From Syntrophobacteraceae bacterium (GTDB lineage Bacteria; Desulfobacterota; Syntrophobacteria; Syntrophobacterales; Syntrophobacteraceae), in NCBI GenBank assembly GCA_018053185.1, contig JAGPLX010000007.1:1-64000 (forward strand): DNA of 64,000 nucleotides. Reading direction: 5' to 3'. Both the position numbers and the translations under genes were made by a program. The number at the start of each line of letters is the position of its first letter. The first letter of the stretch is position 1. A model generated the notes under the pieces. It was not told the origin of the DNA and made no database searches. It worked only from the letters and a program-made list of their open reading frames with translations. Of this stretch, positions 17,134-26,217 are shown one piece after another.

Positions 17134-19449
17134 TCATATTCTTTTCCAACGGGTACCTGCGGGGGTATCCACCACTTGAAGGCCGCGTCGGAGAAGCTCC
17201 TCGCGCAGTCGGTCCGCCTGGGCCCACTCCTTGGCGTTGCGTGCCTCGTCACGAGCCCTCAGCAATTCTTCTTCCTCGGAGCTGAGGTCCTCGAAATCCA
17301 GGTCGAAAATCCCCAGAATAGCGTTTATCCGTTGAAAAATTTCGAGTATCTGCAGGCGTTGGGGTTCACTGAATTCCCCACTGTCCAGGATGGGGTTTGC
17401 CGTCCGGGTGAACCGAAACAGGGCCGCCAGGGCCTTGGGAACATTGAGATCATCGGCCATGGCGTCGAAAAAGTTTTGCTCGAGGGTATAGAGAAGCTCT
17501 CCCAGGGCTTTATGTTCCTGGTGACCTCCGCGTACATAGCGAACACGGCGGACGAATTCCTTGAGGCGGGCATAGCCGGAAAGTGTGTTCCGGATGTTTG
17601 CCTGGGTGAAATGGATGGGTTTCCGATAATGGGTGCACAGCAGCCAATAGCGTAGTTGGTTCGGGGAAATGCCGGCGTTCGTCAGGGTACGTACCGGGAT
17701 ATTCGCATCGGGTTCGTCGGAAGTCCTTTCGTCCTTGCCGGACCATATCCGTTCGCAGACCATCCACACCCCAGCAAAAGGCTTCCCTGTCAGGGCTTCG
17801 CCGATTTCACGAACGTTTTCCAGATGGGGAAATAGAAAATCCACACTGCTCACCACAATGTCTACAGGGACTCCCAGGTCGTGCAGGGCAATGGATGCCG
17901 CCGAAATGTGCCAGGTGGGGACCACGTTTCCCCAGGAAGTCTTGAGGTAGATGCCGTGCTTCAGTTCCGTGAGGGTGGCCCTTTTCAGGAGGGTAAAATC
18001 CCTGGGATTGAGTTTCTCGTAAGTGTTCAGGTCTACGGTGGCACCCACACGGATCTTCCTTGGGTCGACCCTGGACAGGGCCCCGTAGTCCCGGCTTCTG
18101 GACAGGTTGAAATAGACCGAACGAAGCTTCTCGTAGGCCAGGTCCCGGTCGATGAGCGCTTGCGTATGGTCGGCAATGGTGTCCAGGTGGTCGGTGATGC
18201 GAGGGTATCGACAGGCCCTTTGAACCCCCAGCCGATCCAGATCCGCCAGTACCTCTTCCGCTTGTTGCCTGCAGTAGGCGGCAAGGTCCATTTTGGCGGA
18301 GATCGCTCCCTGGATGGTCCGGCTCTCCATATCCGGAATCAGGACCATCTGATCCACGGAAAAACCCTTGGCCTTGAGGAATCTCGCAAGGAGGTCCGCC
18401 ACGAGAAAGCGGCGTGATTCCTGTAAAGTCAAGGGCTGGTCCAGGGGAGGGCTGGTGACGAAAAGACGCACCTTGCCTTCCTGGACCGGCTTGAAGTCGA
18501 CCTTTTCCCTGCGCAGCAGGTCGAAAAACTTGAAATCCGGCTCGAGCATGGTGGTAAACAGGTTGGTGCTGAGGTACCGGTCGCCCCCATCGGGCAGGAT
18601 CGCCACCAGGATTCCCTCCTCCATTTCACCGGCCACCTGAACGGCAGCGGCCATGGCCGCCCCTGAGCTCATTCCGGCGAAAATTCCTTCTTCCCGCGCT
18701 AGACGGCGAGCCATTTCAAAAGCATCCTCATCCCGCACAGGGAGGATCTCGTCCATGGCATGACGATCAAAAATGGCGGGAACGTAAGATTCCTTCATGT
18801 TCTTGAGCCCCTGGACCTTGTGTCCGGGGTACGGCTCCACCCCAACCACCCGGATGGAGGGGTTGCGATCCTTCATCGCTTTGAGGATCCCCATGGCGGT
18901 TCCGGTGGTCCCCAGGGTGACCACCACGGTATTGACCTTTCCCTCGGTCTGTTCATAGATCTCGGGTCCCGTCCCCAGATAGTGAGCCAGGGGATTGGCG
19001 GGATTGCTGAATTGATCCGGCATGAAATAGCGATCCGGGTCTTTCCGAACCAGGTTGTAGACCTCCTCGATGGCACCGTCGGTGCCCAGAGAGCCCGGTG
19101 TGAGGAGAAGTTCCGCCCCCAGGGCCTTGAGAATCTTCTGTCGCTCGAGACTCGCCGTCTCCGGCATGACAAGCATGATCCTGTAACCCTTGACGGCCGC
19201 CACCATGGCCAGACCGATTCCCGTGTTGCCGCTGGTGGCCTCGATGATGATCTTGTCGTGCGTCAGGATTCCTTCGCGTTCCGCGGATTCGATCATGCAC
19301 AGGGCGGTCCGATCCTTGATGGAACCGCCGGGGTTTTTGGCTTCCCATTTCACGTAGAGGCGAACTCTGGGATTGGGGTTCATCCGATTGATGAGAATGA
19401 GCGGCGTGTTTCCGATGGATTCCAGGACGTTGGAAAAAACGTTCTTCAT
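17134..19449 (-). CDS. Cysteine synthase fused to a degenerate cysteinyl-tRNA synthetase
   Basis: The 771-residue fusion has two parts. Residues 1-300 are a complete PLP cysteine synthase: Schiff-base lysine K45 in GGSIKDRTA, TSGNTG at 72-77, phosphate loop GTTGTAMG at 180-187 and LPDGGDRYLSTNLF at the end. Residues about 325-771 align end to end with class Ia cysteinyl-tRNA synthetase, including FPH.EN and the C-terminal DTPAGTRWKR. The catalytic marks are lost: the zinc cysteine of YVCGP is threonine (T332), HIGH is TLQE (341-344), HIEC is HISA (A517), the ligand glutamate of FPHHENE is valine (V546), and KMSKS is absent near 572-577. The synthetase half therefore probably cannot charge tRNA; it may bind tRNA or cysteine and regulate the synthase. 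No stop or frameshift interrupts the junction. Confidence 0.9.
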   Translation of the reverse strand: MKNVFSNVLESIGNTPLILINRMNPNPRVRLYVKWEAKNPGGSIKDRTALCMIESAEREGILTHDKIIIEATSGNTGIGLAMVAAVKGYRIMLVMPETASLERQKILKALGAELLLTPGSLGTDGAIEEVYNLVRKDPDRYFMPDQFSNPANPLAHYLGTGPEIYEQTEGKVNTVVVTLGTTGTAMGILKAMKDRNPSIRVVGVEPYPGHKVQGLKNMKESYVPAIFDRHAMDEILPVRDEDAFEMARRLAREEGIFAGMSSGAAMAAAVQVAGEMEEGILVAILPDGGDRYLSTNLFTTMLEPDFKFFDLLRREKVDFKPVQEGKVRLFVTSPPLDQPLTLQESRRFLVADLLARFLKAKGFSVDQMVLIPDMESRTIQGAISAKMDLAAYCRQQAEEVLADLDRLGVQRACRYPRITDHLDTIADHTQALIDRDLAYEKLRSVYFNLSRSRDYGALSRVDPRKIRVGATVDLNTYEKLNPRDFTLLKRATLTELKHGIYLKTSWGNVVPTWHISAASIALHDLGVPVDIVVSSVDFLFPHLENVREIGEALTGKPFAGVWMVCERIWSGKDERTSDEPDANIPVRTLTNAGISPNQLRYWLLCTHYRKPIHFTQANIRNTLSGYARLKEFVRRVRYVRGGHQEHKALGELLYTLEQNFFDAMADDLNVPKALAALFRFTRTANPILDSGEFSEPQRLQILEIFQRINAILGIFDLDFEDLSSEEEELLRARDEARNAKEWAQADRLREELLRRGLQVVDTPAGTRWKRI

Positions 19450-19705
19450 GGTTGGTTGCGGGTCCTCTTTTCGCGAAAAGGGTTCGACCGGGGATGGACT
19501 CGCCGAACTCGCGTGTGGGATAATCCAAGACCGCGGGAAGCTTCTAAAACCTTCCCCGATGTCATTCTTGGGAAAGCCGGCGTTCGAAGCTCGATAGGGA
19601 CCGTTGTGTCCCCGGCGTCATCAAAGGTGGCCGGTTCCCACGGGACTTACCGGGTTCTCATAGGGTTCTCCATACTCACTTCCGTTTGCGTTTTATGCAA
19701 CCTGG

Positions 19706-19735
19706 TATATAGGCAGCTGGAGGATTCTTTGTCAA
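19706..19735 (-). promoter_or_regulatory. Probable sigma-70 promoter for the cysteine synthase fusion gene
   Basis: On the minus strand a perfect TTGACA (plus 19735-19730) is 18 bases from TATATA (19711-19706). Its -35 box overlaps the -35 box of a plus-strand promoter. The implied leader is about 250 bases; no T-box specifier or antiterminator sequence is seen in it, and no other gene lies in 19450-19700. Confidence 0.5.
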
Positions 19736-19758
19736 AGTGTTTCCATGTGTTATATAAA
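19729..19758 (+). promoter_or_regulatory. Probable sigma-70 promoter for the AddB-like gene
   Basis: TTGTCA at 19729-19734 is followed by TATATA (16-base spacer, 19751-19756) overlapping TATAAA (18-base spacer, 19753-19758). The coding start is about 50 bases downstream of the predicted transcription start. Confidence 0.5.
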
Positions 19759-19814
19759 ACTCCTCTATCCTGTGGAAGCCGATTTCCCGGCATTTTCACC
19801 GAGTAGGTGGCAGA

Positions 19815-22481
19815 ATGGACAACCTGGAACTGCAAAACCGCCTGGTAGCATTCATGGAATCCGGCTTCGAGGTTCTCACCGAAAGCGAGAGATTTACTCA
19901 TCAGCTTCAATGCCGCTTTCGCATGGAACAGATGAACAGGTCCTCTCATGGATGGCGGTCTCCGCCCGTGGCTCCGATGAACTACTGGATGGAAAAGCTG
20001 TGGAAGGACCTGTGGCCGGAAGAATGGCCGGCTCCCCCCTTTGTTCGATGGCAATTGCTTTCCCGCTGCGTCACGGCGATCCCTCCTCCCGTGCCTCTTA
20101 CGGCGGGCCCGCTGCTGGTGAAGGACCTGGACGAGACTTTTGACCATTGTCTGCGCTACGGGATGGATCCCGGCCTCGGAGATTCCTCTGTGTCGCTTGT
20201 TCGGTGGAGGCAAGAGGTCTGGCTCTCGTACCGCCGGGAACTGGAGATTCGGCGGCTGTTCTATCCAGCGCTTCTTCCCCAAAGGCTTGTCTCGGTGCTG
20301 AAACGCGAACCGGCGCGAATTCCCTCCAACCTGGTCATGGTGGGCTTTGAATTCGCGGGGTTCTGGGAAAGGAAGTTGTTGCAGGTGTTGTGTTCTTCTC
20401 CCGGCTCTCGACACTATCCGCTGCCGGTTCCGGACAGGACGGACAGGGCCGTCGTTTATGCGGATCCCCATCAAGAGGTCCTGGGCATTCTCGAAGACCT
20501 GGTCGAGGCGGCGGCCCGGTATCCCCTCCACACCCTGGGGGTGGTCGTCCTGGATGCTCCCCTCTACACTCCGCTACTGGCCCGAGAGATCGAGAACCTC
20601 CTCGGCCTTCCCCTCGATGGCGAGCAGGCGGCCTACAACCTGTTGCCGGAACCAAGACTTACGGATCAGCCTCTCTATGAGGCCGCCTTTCTCCCCCTGA
20701 CCTTCGCTCATGACGGGGAGTCCAGGCACGCTTTCCTCGGCTTTCTGCGATCTCCCTACTATGAAACCACGGCCTGTCGGAGCCGGGCACTGATCCAGTG
20801 GGACCGGTCCTGGAGGGAAAAAGGTGTGGAAGGCGGCCTGGAGGCGCTCATCGACTCCGTACCTGCCCCCCTGAAAGGCCTGCTTCCCGAAGAAGGACGG
20901 GAGATTCGCAGGTGGTTTCACCCTCTCATGGCAAAACACGAACGTCCGGGTTCCTCCTGGGCGGGAGATTTGAAAAACCTGTGGAAGGAATTCGGGTTTC
21001 CCGTGCGGGCCCATGAACTGGACCACGTGGCATGGGACCGGCTGCAGCGGCTCCTGGATCAGTTCGAGCGTGCCTTCGGCCAAATCTCCATGACTAGTCG
21101 AGAATTCAAGGAATGGATTCAGGGAGCTGCCGAGAAGATCCACGTTCAGAGGCGGGGTGCCGAGGATGCCGGAATCCAGATCCTTGGAGGGTTGGAAGTT
21201 CGTGGCATGGTTTTTCGTCGACTTTATGTCCCGGCCCTCTTGAGCGGTGTTTTGCCTCAACCTGTTCGAGCCCTTCCTTTCCTGACCTCTGAGGAGAGAA
21301 AAAGGGTTCAGGGCGGGACGATCGAGAGTCAGCTTCAATTCGCGAGGCACCTTTTTGCCCAGATCCATGCGGCCGCTCCCCGGGTGATTTTGTCCCGTCC
21401 CATGGTGACTCTCGCCGGAGACATCGGACTACCATCTCCCTTCTGGCCCGACGGCAAGGAGGAACGATCCCCGACCGTCATCCCCTGGCGCCATCCCCTG
21501 ACGGGAATCCAGAGGGCCCGGTGGGTGAAGGAGGGCATTGCGGGCGTGGAAGCCCATCAAAAATGGGACACCGGGATTCCCGCCGATCTCTACCATGCGG
21601 GTTCCCTGTCCCTTCCCGAAGAAATGCCTGTAGGCGCGGTGGAGATCCTGGTTTCCTGTGTGGCACGGTTTTTCTTGGAGGAAATTCTGAGGATTGTTCC
21701 CCTGTCGGAAATCGAAAGGGGTTTGGACCCCCGGCAGCGAGGAGGAAGGATCCATGCCGTGGTCGCCTCTCTGGGCAGGGAGGTCCGCCGCCGTTGGAAG
21801 GAAGAGGAGTGGAACATCGAGCGGTTGAAACGCGCCCTCGAGGAGGCTGTGGATCACGAGCTCGAGACCGTGGCCCACCTCCCCACCTGGCAGATCGAGA
21901 GAAGAAGGCTTCTGGGCAAGAACGATCGCGCGCCGGGCCTCCTTGTGGAATGGCTGCGACAAGAAATCGAATACCTGTCACAGGGATGGCAATGGGCTGC
22001 CCTCGAGGCCTCGTTCTCGGGTTTGCGGCTGGAGGACTGTCCGGTGACCATTCGGGGTCGCGTGGATCGGATCGACCAACACCGGGACGGAGGAGTCGTC
22101 TGCTGGGATTACAAGACGGGTCGGATTCCTGCCAAAAGGGAGCTGTGGGAAGAGCTGTCCTTTCCCCAGGTTCCGCTCTACCTGATGGCCATACGAAAGG
22201 GCCTGATCCGGGAAATTCCTCCGACCCCCCCATCCCTCAACGGTGGTTACATCGAGCTTCGATCTGTTCGCCACCTGCGTCGGAAGCTTTTCGCGGAAAG
22301 TTCCGACCATCTCGATGCCCTGCTCCTGGATCACGAAAAGAAGATTTCCACCCTCGTCAGGCAGGTTCTGGAAGGACATATCACGGGGCGGTGGTTCGAA
22401 GTTTCCTGCGAGGTTTCCTGTCCATACGAGTGTCTGTGTGGATACCGTCTGTGGATGGGCAAGCCAGCGAGCGCCCCATGA
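19815..22481 (+). CDS. AddB/RecB-like PD-(D/E)XK nuclease with Fe-S cluster cysteines
   Basis: The 888-residue protein has a C-terminal nuclease domain: RGRVDRID at about 746-753 and WDYKTG at about 764-769 are the PD-(D/E)XK acid and lysine motifs. The cysteine in SCVARFF (about 615) and the cluster CEVSCPYECLCGY (about 865-877) match the four cysteines that staple AddB nuclease domains with an Fe-S cluster. The N-terminal two thirds resemble an inactivated helicase scaffold and show no Walker A motif. AddB works in double-strand break repair with the AddA helicase-nuclease, but no addA is in the window. It is shorter than typical AddB. Confidence 0.8.
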   Translation: MDNLELQNRLVAFMESGFEVLTESERFTHQLQCRFRMEQMNRSSHGWRSPPVAPMNYWMEKLWKDLWPEEWPAPPFVRWQLLSRCVTAIPPPVPLTAGPLLVKDLDETFDHCLRYGMDPGLGDSSVSLVRWRQEVWLSYRRELEIRRLFYPALLPQRLVSVLKREPARIPSNLVMVGFEFAGFWERKLLQVLCSSPGSRHYPLPVPDRTDRAVVYADPHQEVLGILEDLVEAAARYPLHTLGVVVLDAPLYTPLLAREIENLLGLPLDGEQAAYNLLPEPRLTDQPLYEAAFLPLTFAHDGESRHAFLGFLRSPYYETTACRSRALIQWDRSWREKGVEGGLEALIDSVPAPLKGLLPEEGREIRRWFHPLMAKHERPGSSWAGDLKNLWKEFGFPVRAHELDHVAWDRLQRLLDQFERAFGQISMTSREFKEWIQGAAEKIHVQRRGAEDAGIQILGGLEVRGMVFRRLYVPALLSGVLPQPVRALPFLTSEERKRVQGGTIESQLQFARHLFAQIHAAAPRVILSRPMVTLAGDIGLPSPFWPDGKEERSPTVIPWRHPLTGIQRARWVKEGIAGVEAHQKWDTGIPADLYHAGSLSLPEEMPVGAVEILVSCVARFFLEEILRIVPLSEIERGLDPRQRGGRIHAVVASLGREVRRRWKEEEWNIERLKRALEEAVDHELETVAHLPTWQIERRRLLGKNDRAPGLLVEWLRQEIEYLSQGWQWAALEASFSGLRLEDCPVTIRGRVDRIDQHRDGGVVCWDYKTGRIPAKRELWEELSFPQVPLYLMAIRKGLIREIPPTPPSLNGGYIELRSVRHLRRKLFAESSDHLDALLLDHEKKISTLVRQVLEGHITGRWFEVSCEVSCPYECLCGYRLWMGKPASAP

Positions 22482-22679
22482 AGGGTCCTTATCCGGGATC
22501 TCTTCCCAGGGTCGTCCTGTTGGAGGCACGGGGATCGAAAAGGGCATGAAAGAGAGGGATCGAACCGCGGGGAGTTCCGTTGACCTGAGTGGCCCATACA
22601 GGTATAAGATCTCGAAGCCGTTTAGAAAACTCGATGCGGCAGGTTCCGAACTCAACCTTCCCGGCATGAGGAGTCTTTC

Positions 22680-23627
22680 ATGAAAATCGGCGTGATGGGT
22701 TCAGGGGGCATGGGGGGATATTTCGGAGGCCTTTTGGCACGGACCGGCGTAGACATCCACTTTGTAACCAGGGGGAAACATCGTCAAGTCATCCTCGAGG
22801 AAGGACTTAAGGTGGTGTCCGGTCAGGGAAGCTTCAGGGTCATGGTTCACGCCACATCGGAACCCGACGAGATCGGACCGGTCGACCTTTTGCTCTTTTG
22901 TGTGAAGTCCTACGACACCATGGACGCAGCCCGCATGATCGCACCCATGGTGGTGGAAGACACGGTACTGATGAGCCTGCAGAACGGCATCGACAATATC
23001 GACAAGCTCATTGGATTTTATGGTCAGGAACGGGTCGTCGGTGCGACGGCCTTTGTGGAAGCCGTCAAGGTTTCACCGGGGGTCGTGGCGCATCGGGGCA
23101 GAGTTGGCCGCATCGTCTTTGGCGAGATGACGGGGCAAAGAAGCGAACGAGTTGAGAAAATCCTCGACCTGTTTCGTCTTGCCGGCATCGACGCAGAGGT
23201 GTCCACCAACATCCAGGAGGTCCTGTGGTCCAAGTTCCTGTTCATCTGCGGAGTTCACGGCGTGAGCACTCTCTCGAGGTCCTCCCTGGGGTTGGTATTG
23301 GCGCTGCCTGAAACCCGAGAGCTCATGACCGGCGTCATGCAAGAAGTCAAGGAGCTGGCTCGCAGGAAAGGCATTCCCCTGCCGGCGTCCGTGGTCGAGG
23401 ATGCCTTGGCCTTGGCGGATTCTTACGACAAGGGATTCAAATGCTCGATGCTTCAAGATCTCCAGTGGCGAAGACCCATGGAGATCGAAGCAATCAACGG
23501 CATGGTGGTCAAGATGGGGAGGGATCTTGGGGTGCCGACCCCTTTCAATCTTGCCGTTTACAGCTGTCTCAAACTCTGCAATCAGCAGATTCGGGATCCC
23601 TTGTGGGCGGAACAGGTCAAACTCTAG
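22680..23627 (+). CDS. panE: 2-dehydropantoate 2-reductase (ketopantoate reductase)
   Basis: The 315-residue enzyme reduces ketopantoate to pantoate with NADPH for coenzyme A synthesis. The N-terminus has the dinucleotide loop GSGGMGGYFGG; FCVKSYDT and SLQNGIDN are family motifs; the C-terminal domain has the substrate and catalytic region around WSKFLFICGVHG with the conserved lysine and SMLQDLQWRRPMEIEAINGMV. GGAG lies six bases before the ATG. coaBC is elsewhere in the window but not linked. Confidence 0.92.
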   Translation: MKIGVMGSGGMGGYFGGLLARTGVDIHFVTRGKHRQVILEEGLKVVSGQGSFRVMVHATSEPDEIGPVDLLLFCVKSYDTMDAARMIAPMVVEDTVLMSLQNGIDNIDKLIGFYGQERVVGATAFVEAVKVSPGVVAHRGRVGRIVFGEMTGQRSERVEKILDLFRLAGIDAEVSTNIQEVLWSKFLFICGVHGVSTLSRSSLGLVLALPETRELMTGVMQEVKELARRKGIPLPASVVEDALALADSYDKGFKCSMLQDLQWRRPMEIEAINGMVVKMGRDLGVPTPFNLAVYSCLKLCNQQIRDPLWAEQVKL

Positions 23628-23990
23628 GGGAAGAGGGAAGAGTCGATGAACTGGCGTTCCGTTCCCCTCAACCCTGGAGACTCCCAGCGAAGGCAGAGTC
23701 AACCGAAAGATTTTCCACCCGAGTCGTACTGGAAGATTCGATGGCTGAAACCAAGGGGACAAGGATGCACTCTTCTCCGGGAAGCGTCGGCTACGGGGTC
23801 CGAGAACAACAGCCCGCCAATCCGGAGGGGAGGGGTGCTTCGCCCAGGAATCCGGAAGGGGCGTAGGTTGGGACGCACCGTAGACCGGTGAGGAATCCGT
23901 CGCCGGGTGCTGAAAACCACGGTCCGCTCAGTCCTTCATCTGGGCGGGTAAGCTCATTGTCCGGAAAGAATCGGTTTTTCAGGGGGAGGG
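23628..23990. other. Intergenic region with no supported feature
   Basis: Several short ORFs occur on both strands, but none has a ribosome binding site or recognisable sequence. I see no hairpin with a uridine tract and no convincing promoter. Confidence 0.4.
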
Positions 23991-24539
23991 ATGGAATATC
24001 GTTTTTGTCCATTTTGCGGGGGACCCTTTGGCCGCGGCGGGGATGATTCCCCGAAGAGGCTTCACTGCGGGCGATGCGGCCAAACCCTGTATCGGAATCC
24101 CACTGTCGGAGTTGCGGTCATTCTTCTCGAGAGAAACGAGTTGCTGCTTGTTCGTCGTCGAGGTTCCCACGAGGACATGTGGTGTATTCCCTGCGGCCAT
24201 GTGGAATGGGATGAAGAGGTTCGAGCAGCGGCCCGCAGGGAATTCCAGGAGGAAACCGGCTTGAAGGTGAGCATCGGTCCGGTGTTTGCCGTTTACTCGA
24301 ATTTTCACGACCGGCATCGCCAGACAGTGGGTATCTGGTTCCTGGGGCGGAGAGTCGGCGGGGAACTGAAAGCCGGGTCGGACGCAAAAGAAGCACGCTT
24401 CTTCCCCGTGGATGGATTGCCTGCTCAAATGGCATTCCCCACCGATCGACTGGTCTGTGAAAAACTGGAACGATGTCTCGAGAGTGGTGACCTACTCCTG
24501 TTGCAGGACACCTGCTTCATCGGGGAATTTTCCATCTAG
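23991..24539 (+). CDS. Nudix hydrolase with N-terminal zinc ribbon
   Basis: The 182-residue protein starts with a four-cysteine zinc ribbon (CPFCGG...CGRCG) and has a Nudix box [20 protein letters not shown] followed by TGL, matching GX5EX7REUXEEXGU. The ribbon-plus-Nudix layout is like NudC/ADP-ribose-type hydrolases, but the protein is shorter than NudC and lacks its SQPWPFP segment, so the substrate is open. The last 48 bases overlap the 3' end of the convergent TraB-like gene. Confidence 0.85.
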   Translation: MEYRFCPFCGGPFGRGGDDSPKRLHCGRCGQTLYRNPTVGVAVILLERNELLLVRRRGSHEDMWCIPCGHVEWDEEVRAAARREFQEETGLKVSIGPVFAVYSNFHDRHRQTVGIWFLGRRVGGELKAGSDAKEARFFPVDGLPAQMAFPTDRLVCEKLERCLESGDLLLLQDTCFIGEFSI

Positions 24540-25331
24540 GGGAAAACCCCGACGGTTTGAGGGAAAACCGGAGCTTCCCATTCGAAGCCGGGACGGGAGG
24601 AGAATGCACCGCTCGGAAGGCACGTCCAGAAGGGTCCTCACGGTTGGGGGGGGTCTTCTGGGCGTGAGGTGCCACCAACCGCCAATGTACACTGGACGAC
24701 GGGTGGAAAAAGAGCCCAGGGCTTCGAGTATCGTCCGGGAGAGGGTCATTTCCCTTTGTTCCCACGCGTCGGCATCCCCCCCTTTGCAGTAGGTCGATGG
24801 TGGGAGTGAATTTTCCTCTGTGGGGAAGATTTGCCAGGCTGCTTGACGGTACTGTGCCTCCACATCAACAGGTATCCGGGGAAGTTCCAGGAGCTGAACC
24901 AGGTTGGCCTTCGAGACCAGGTTCGGCCATGACCTGATGCAGTGGCTGCTGAAGCGGGAATCATCCACGAGGACCACGGGCGGCAGGTCCGCCCGGCGAG
25001 CATGACGTGCGGCGGCACGGTACTCGAAGGGGAGTCCCAGCTGGCGCCCGACGGCAAGGATCTGGGGATGCAGTCGCGCCATCGGAAAGGAAATGTCGCA
25101 GGATTCGGCGGCCCGGCGCAGGTTGCGATGAAAGGTAGCAAAAAGCCTCCGCCCGTGGCGCTGGCGGTAGCATTTCCCAAGAGGACTGAGTTCCAGGAGA
25201 AGAAGGTCCGGTTCAAGCTCTTCGAGCAAACGGCGGAGCTTCCGAAATCCTTGAGGGTCCCGATGAACCGTGCCCACGAGCATAAGTCGGGAGGCAAGGC
25301 GGACTGAATGCCTGTGGAATGGATGATTCAT
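24492..25331 (-). CDS. TraB/GumN-like domain protein
   Basis: The 279-residue protein begins with [14 protein letters not shown] and [10 protein letters not shown], the opening motif of the TraB/PrgY/GumN family, and has YIGGWWHL near residue 220, which may be its second histidine motif. The family is thought to be metalloprotease-like in the Tiki fold, but many bacterial members are uncharacterised. Its ATG overlaps the stop of the HAD hydrolase gene in ATGA, so the two are translationally coupled. The 3' end is convergent with and overlaps the Nudix gene; the last 16 codons could be poorly conserved. Confidence 0.65.
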   Translation of the reverse strand: MNHPFHRHSVRLASRLMLVGTVHRDPQGFRKLRRLLEELEPDLLLLELSPLGKCYRQRHGRRLFATFHRNLRRAAESCDISFPMARLHPQILAVGRQLGLPFEYRAAARHARRADLPPVVLVDDSRFSSHCIRSWPNLVSKANLVQLLELPRIPVDVEAQYRQAAWQIFPTEENSLPPSTYCKGGDADAWEQREMTLSRTILEALGSFSTRRPVYIGGWWHLTPRRPPPTVRTLLDVPSERCILLPSRLRMGSSGFPSNRRGFPLDGKFPDEAGVLQQE

Positions 25332-26062
25332 GCCGGGTTTCCGTGCCCCCCGGCAGGACGACTCCGGTCGATATTCGGGTGCAAAATCCGGTTGTAGAGC
25401 TCTTGAAAATGGTCCAGATGGATGTGAGCCTTGAGGCGGGGGTTCTTATAGGCTGCGAAATAGACCCCCGCGGACTCGGCAAATGATTCGTCCACGGGGG
25501 AATCACCCACGTAGAGGACCTGCCCGGGAGTCACCCCGAACACCTGCTGAATCCGTTTCATGGCCTCGGGGTGTGGTTTGGGATGTTGCACATCCGAGGC
25601 CGTGACTACGAGGTCGAAATACTGATCCAGATGGAAATGAGCCAGGACCTCGTGGGCGGAAATGGTGCGGTTGGTGGCCAGGGCGGTCCTGTAACGGGTT
25701 CTTGCCGCCTGCAGCATATCCACCAGCCAGGGTTCCACCCGCAGTTCGGCGTTGAAGTCCTTGTAGTCGATTTCCTGGGCGTAGGCCCAGGCCTTGTCGT
25801 GCATGGGTCCGTTCCCGAGGAGAAACCGAAGAGACTCCTTTACGGGGTGCATGTGGATGAATTCCATTTGCTCGGGAAGGACCGGACCGTGATCCACCAC
25901 TTCCATGATGTGGTTGTAAAAGCGCTCGTTGGCTTCCCGCGAATCAAACAACACCCCGTCGAAGTCGAAGGCGATGACCCGCAGGTCCTGGAAAAAATTA
26001 TCAAACGGCCCGTTTGAACCCCCTCGAATACTGTCGTGTTCTCGTGCGGTCTCTCTTATCAT
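25328..26062 (-). CDS. HAD-superfamily hydrolase (phosphoglycolate phosphatase-like)
   Basis: The 244-residue protein has HAD motif I AFDFDGVLFDS (nucleophile and acid aspartates), motif II threonine in LATNRTISAHE, motif III lysine in HPKPHPEAM and motif IV VGDSPVDESFAESAG. The cap domain lies between motifs I and II (EANERFYNHIMEV onward), as in the Gph/beta-phosphoglucomutase subfamily. The substrate is unknown. AGGA seven bases before the ATG supports the start. It is coupled to the TraB-like gene. Confidence 0.88.
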   Translation of the reverse strand: MIRETAREHDSIRGGSNGPFDNFFQDLRVIAFDFDGVLFDSREANERFYNHIMEVVDHGPVLPEQMEFIHMHPVKESLRFLLGNGPMHDKAWAYAQEIDYKDFNAELRVEPWLVDMLQAARTRYRTALATNRTISAHEVLAHFHLDQYFDLVVTASDVQHPKPHPEAMKRIQQVFGVTPGQVLYVGDSPVDESFAESAGVYFAAYKNPRLKAHIHLDHFQELYNRILHPNIDRSRPAGGHGNPA

Positions 26063-26217
26063 GGTCCGTTCCTGAAGATGCTTGGAGAATCCTGGCGAAT
26101 CATCGAAATCTTTACATGGACGTACTTATCGAATAGAGTGCAGAGTGTCAAGGCAGGGGGGGCGGAATGTCCCCCCTTTTTCATCCACATGGATCAAAAG
26201 GGTTCGATGAAAAAGCC

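Noticed and set aside
19450-19700. T-box or other riboswitch in the leader of the cysteine synthase fusion
   Set aside because: I looked for the conserved T-box antiterminator sequence and a terminator hairpin with uridine tract and found neither.
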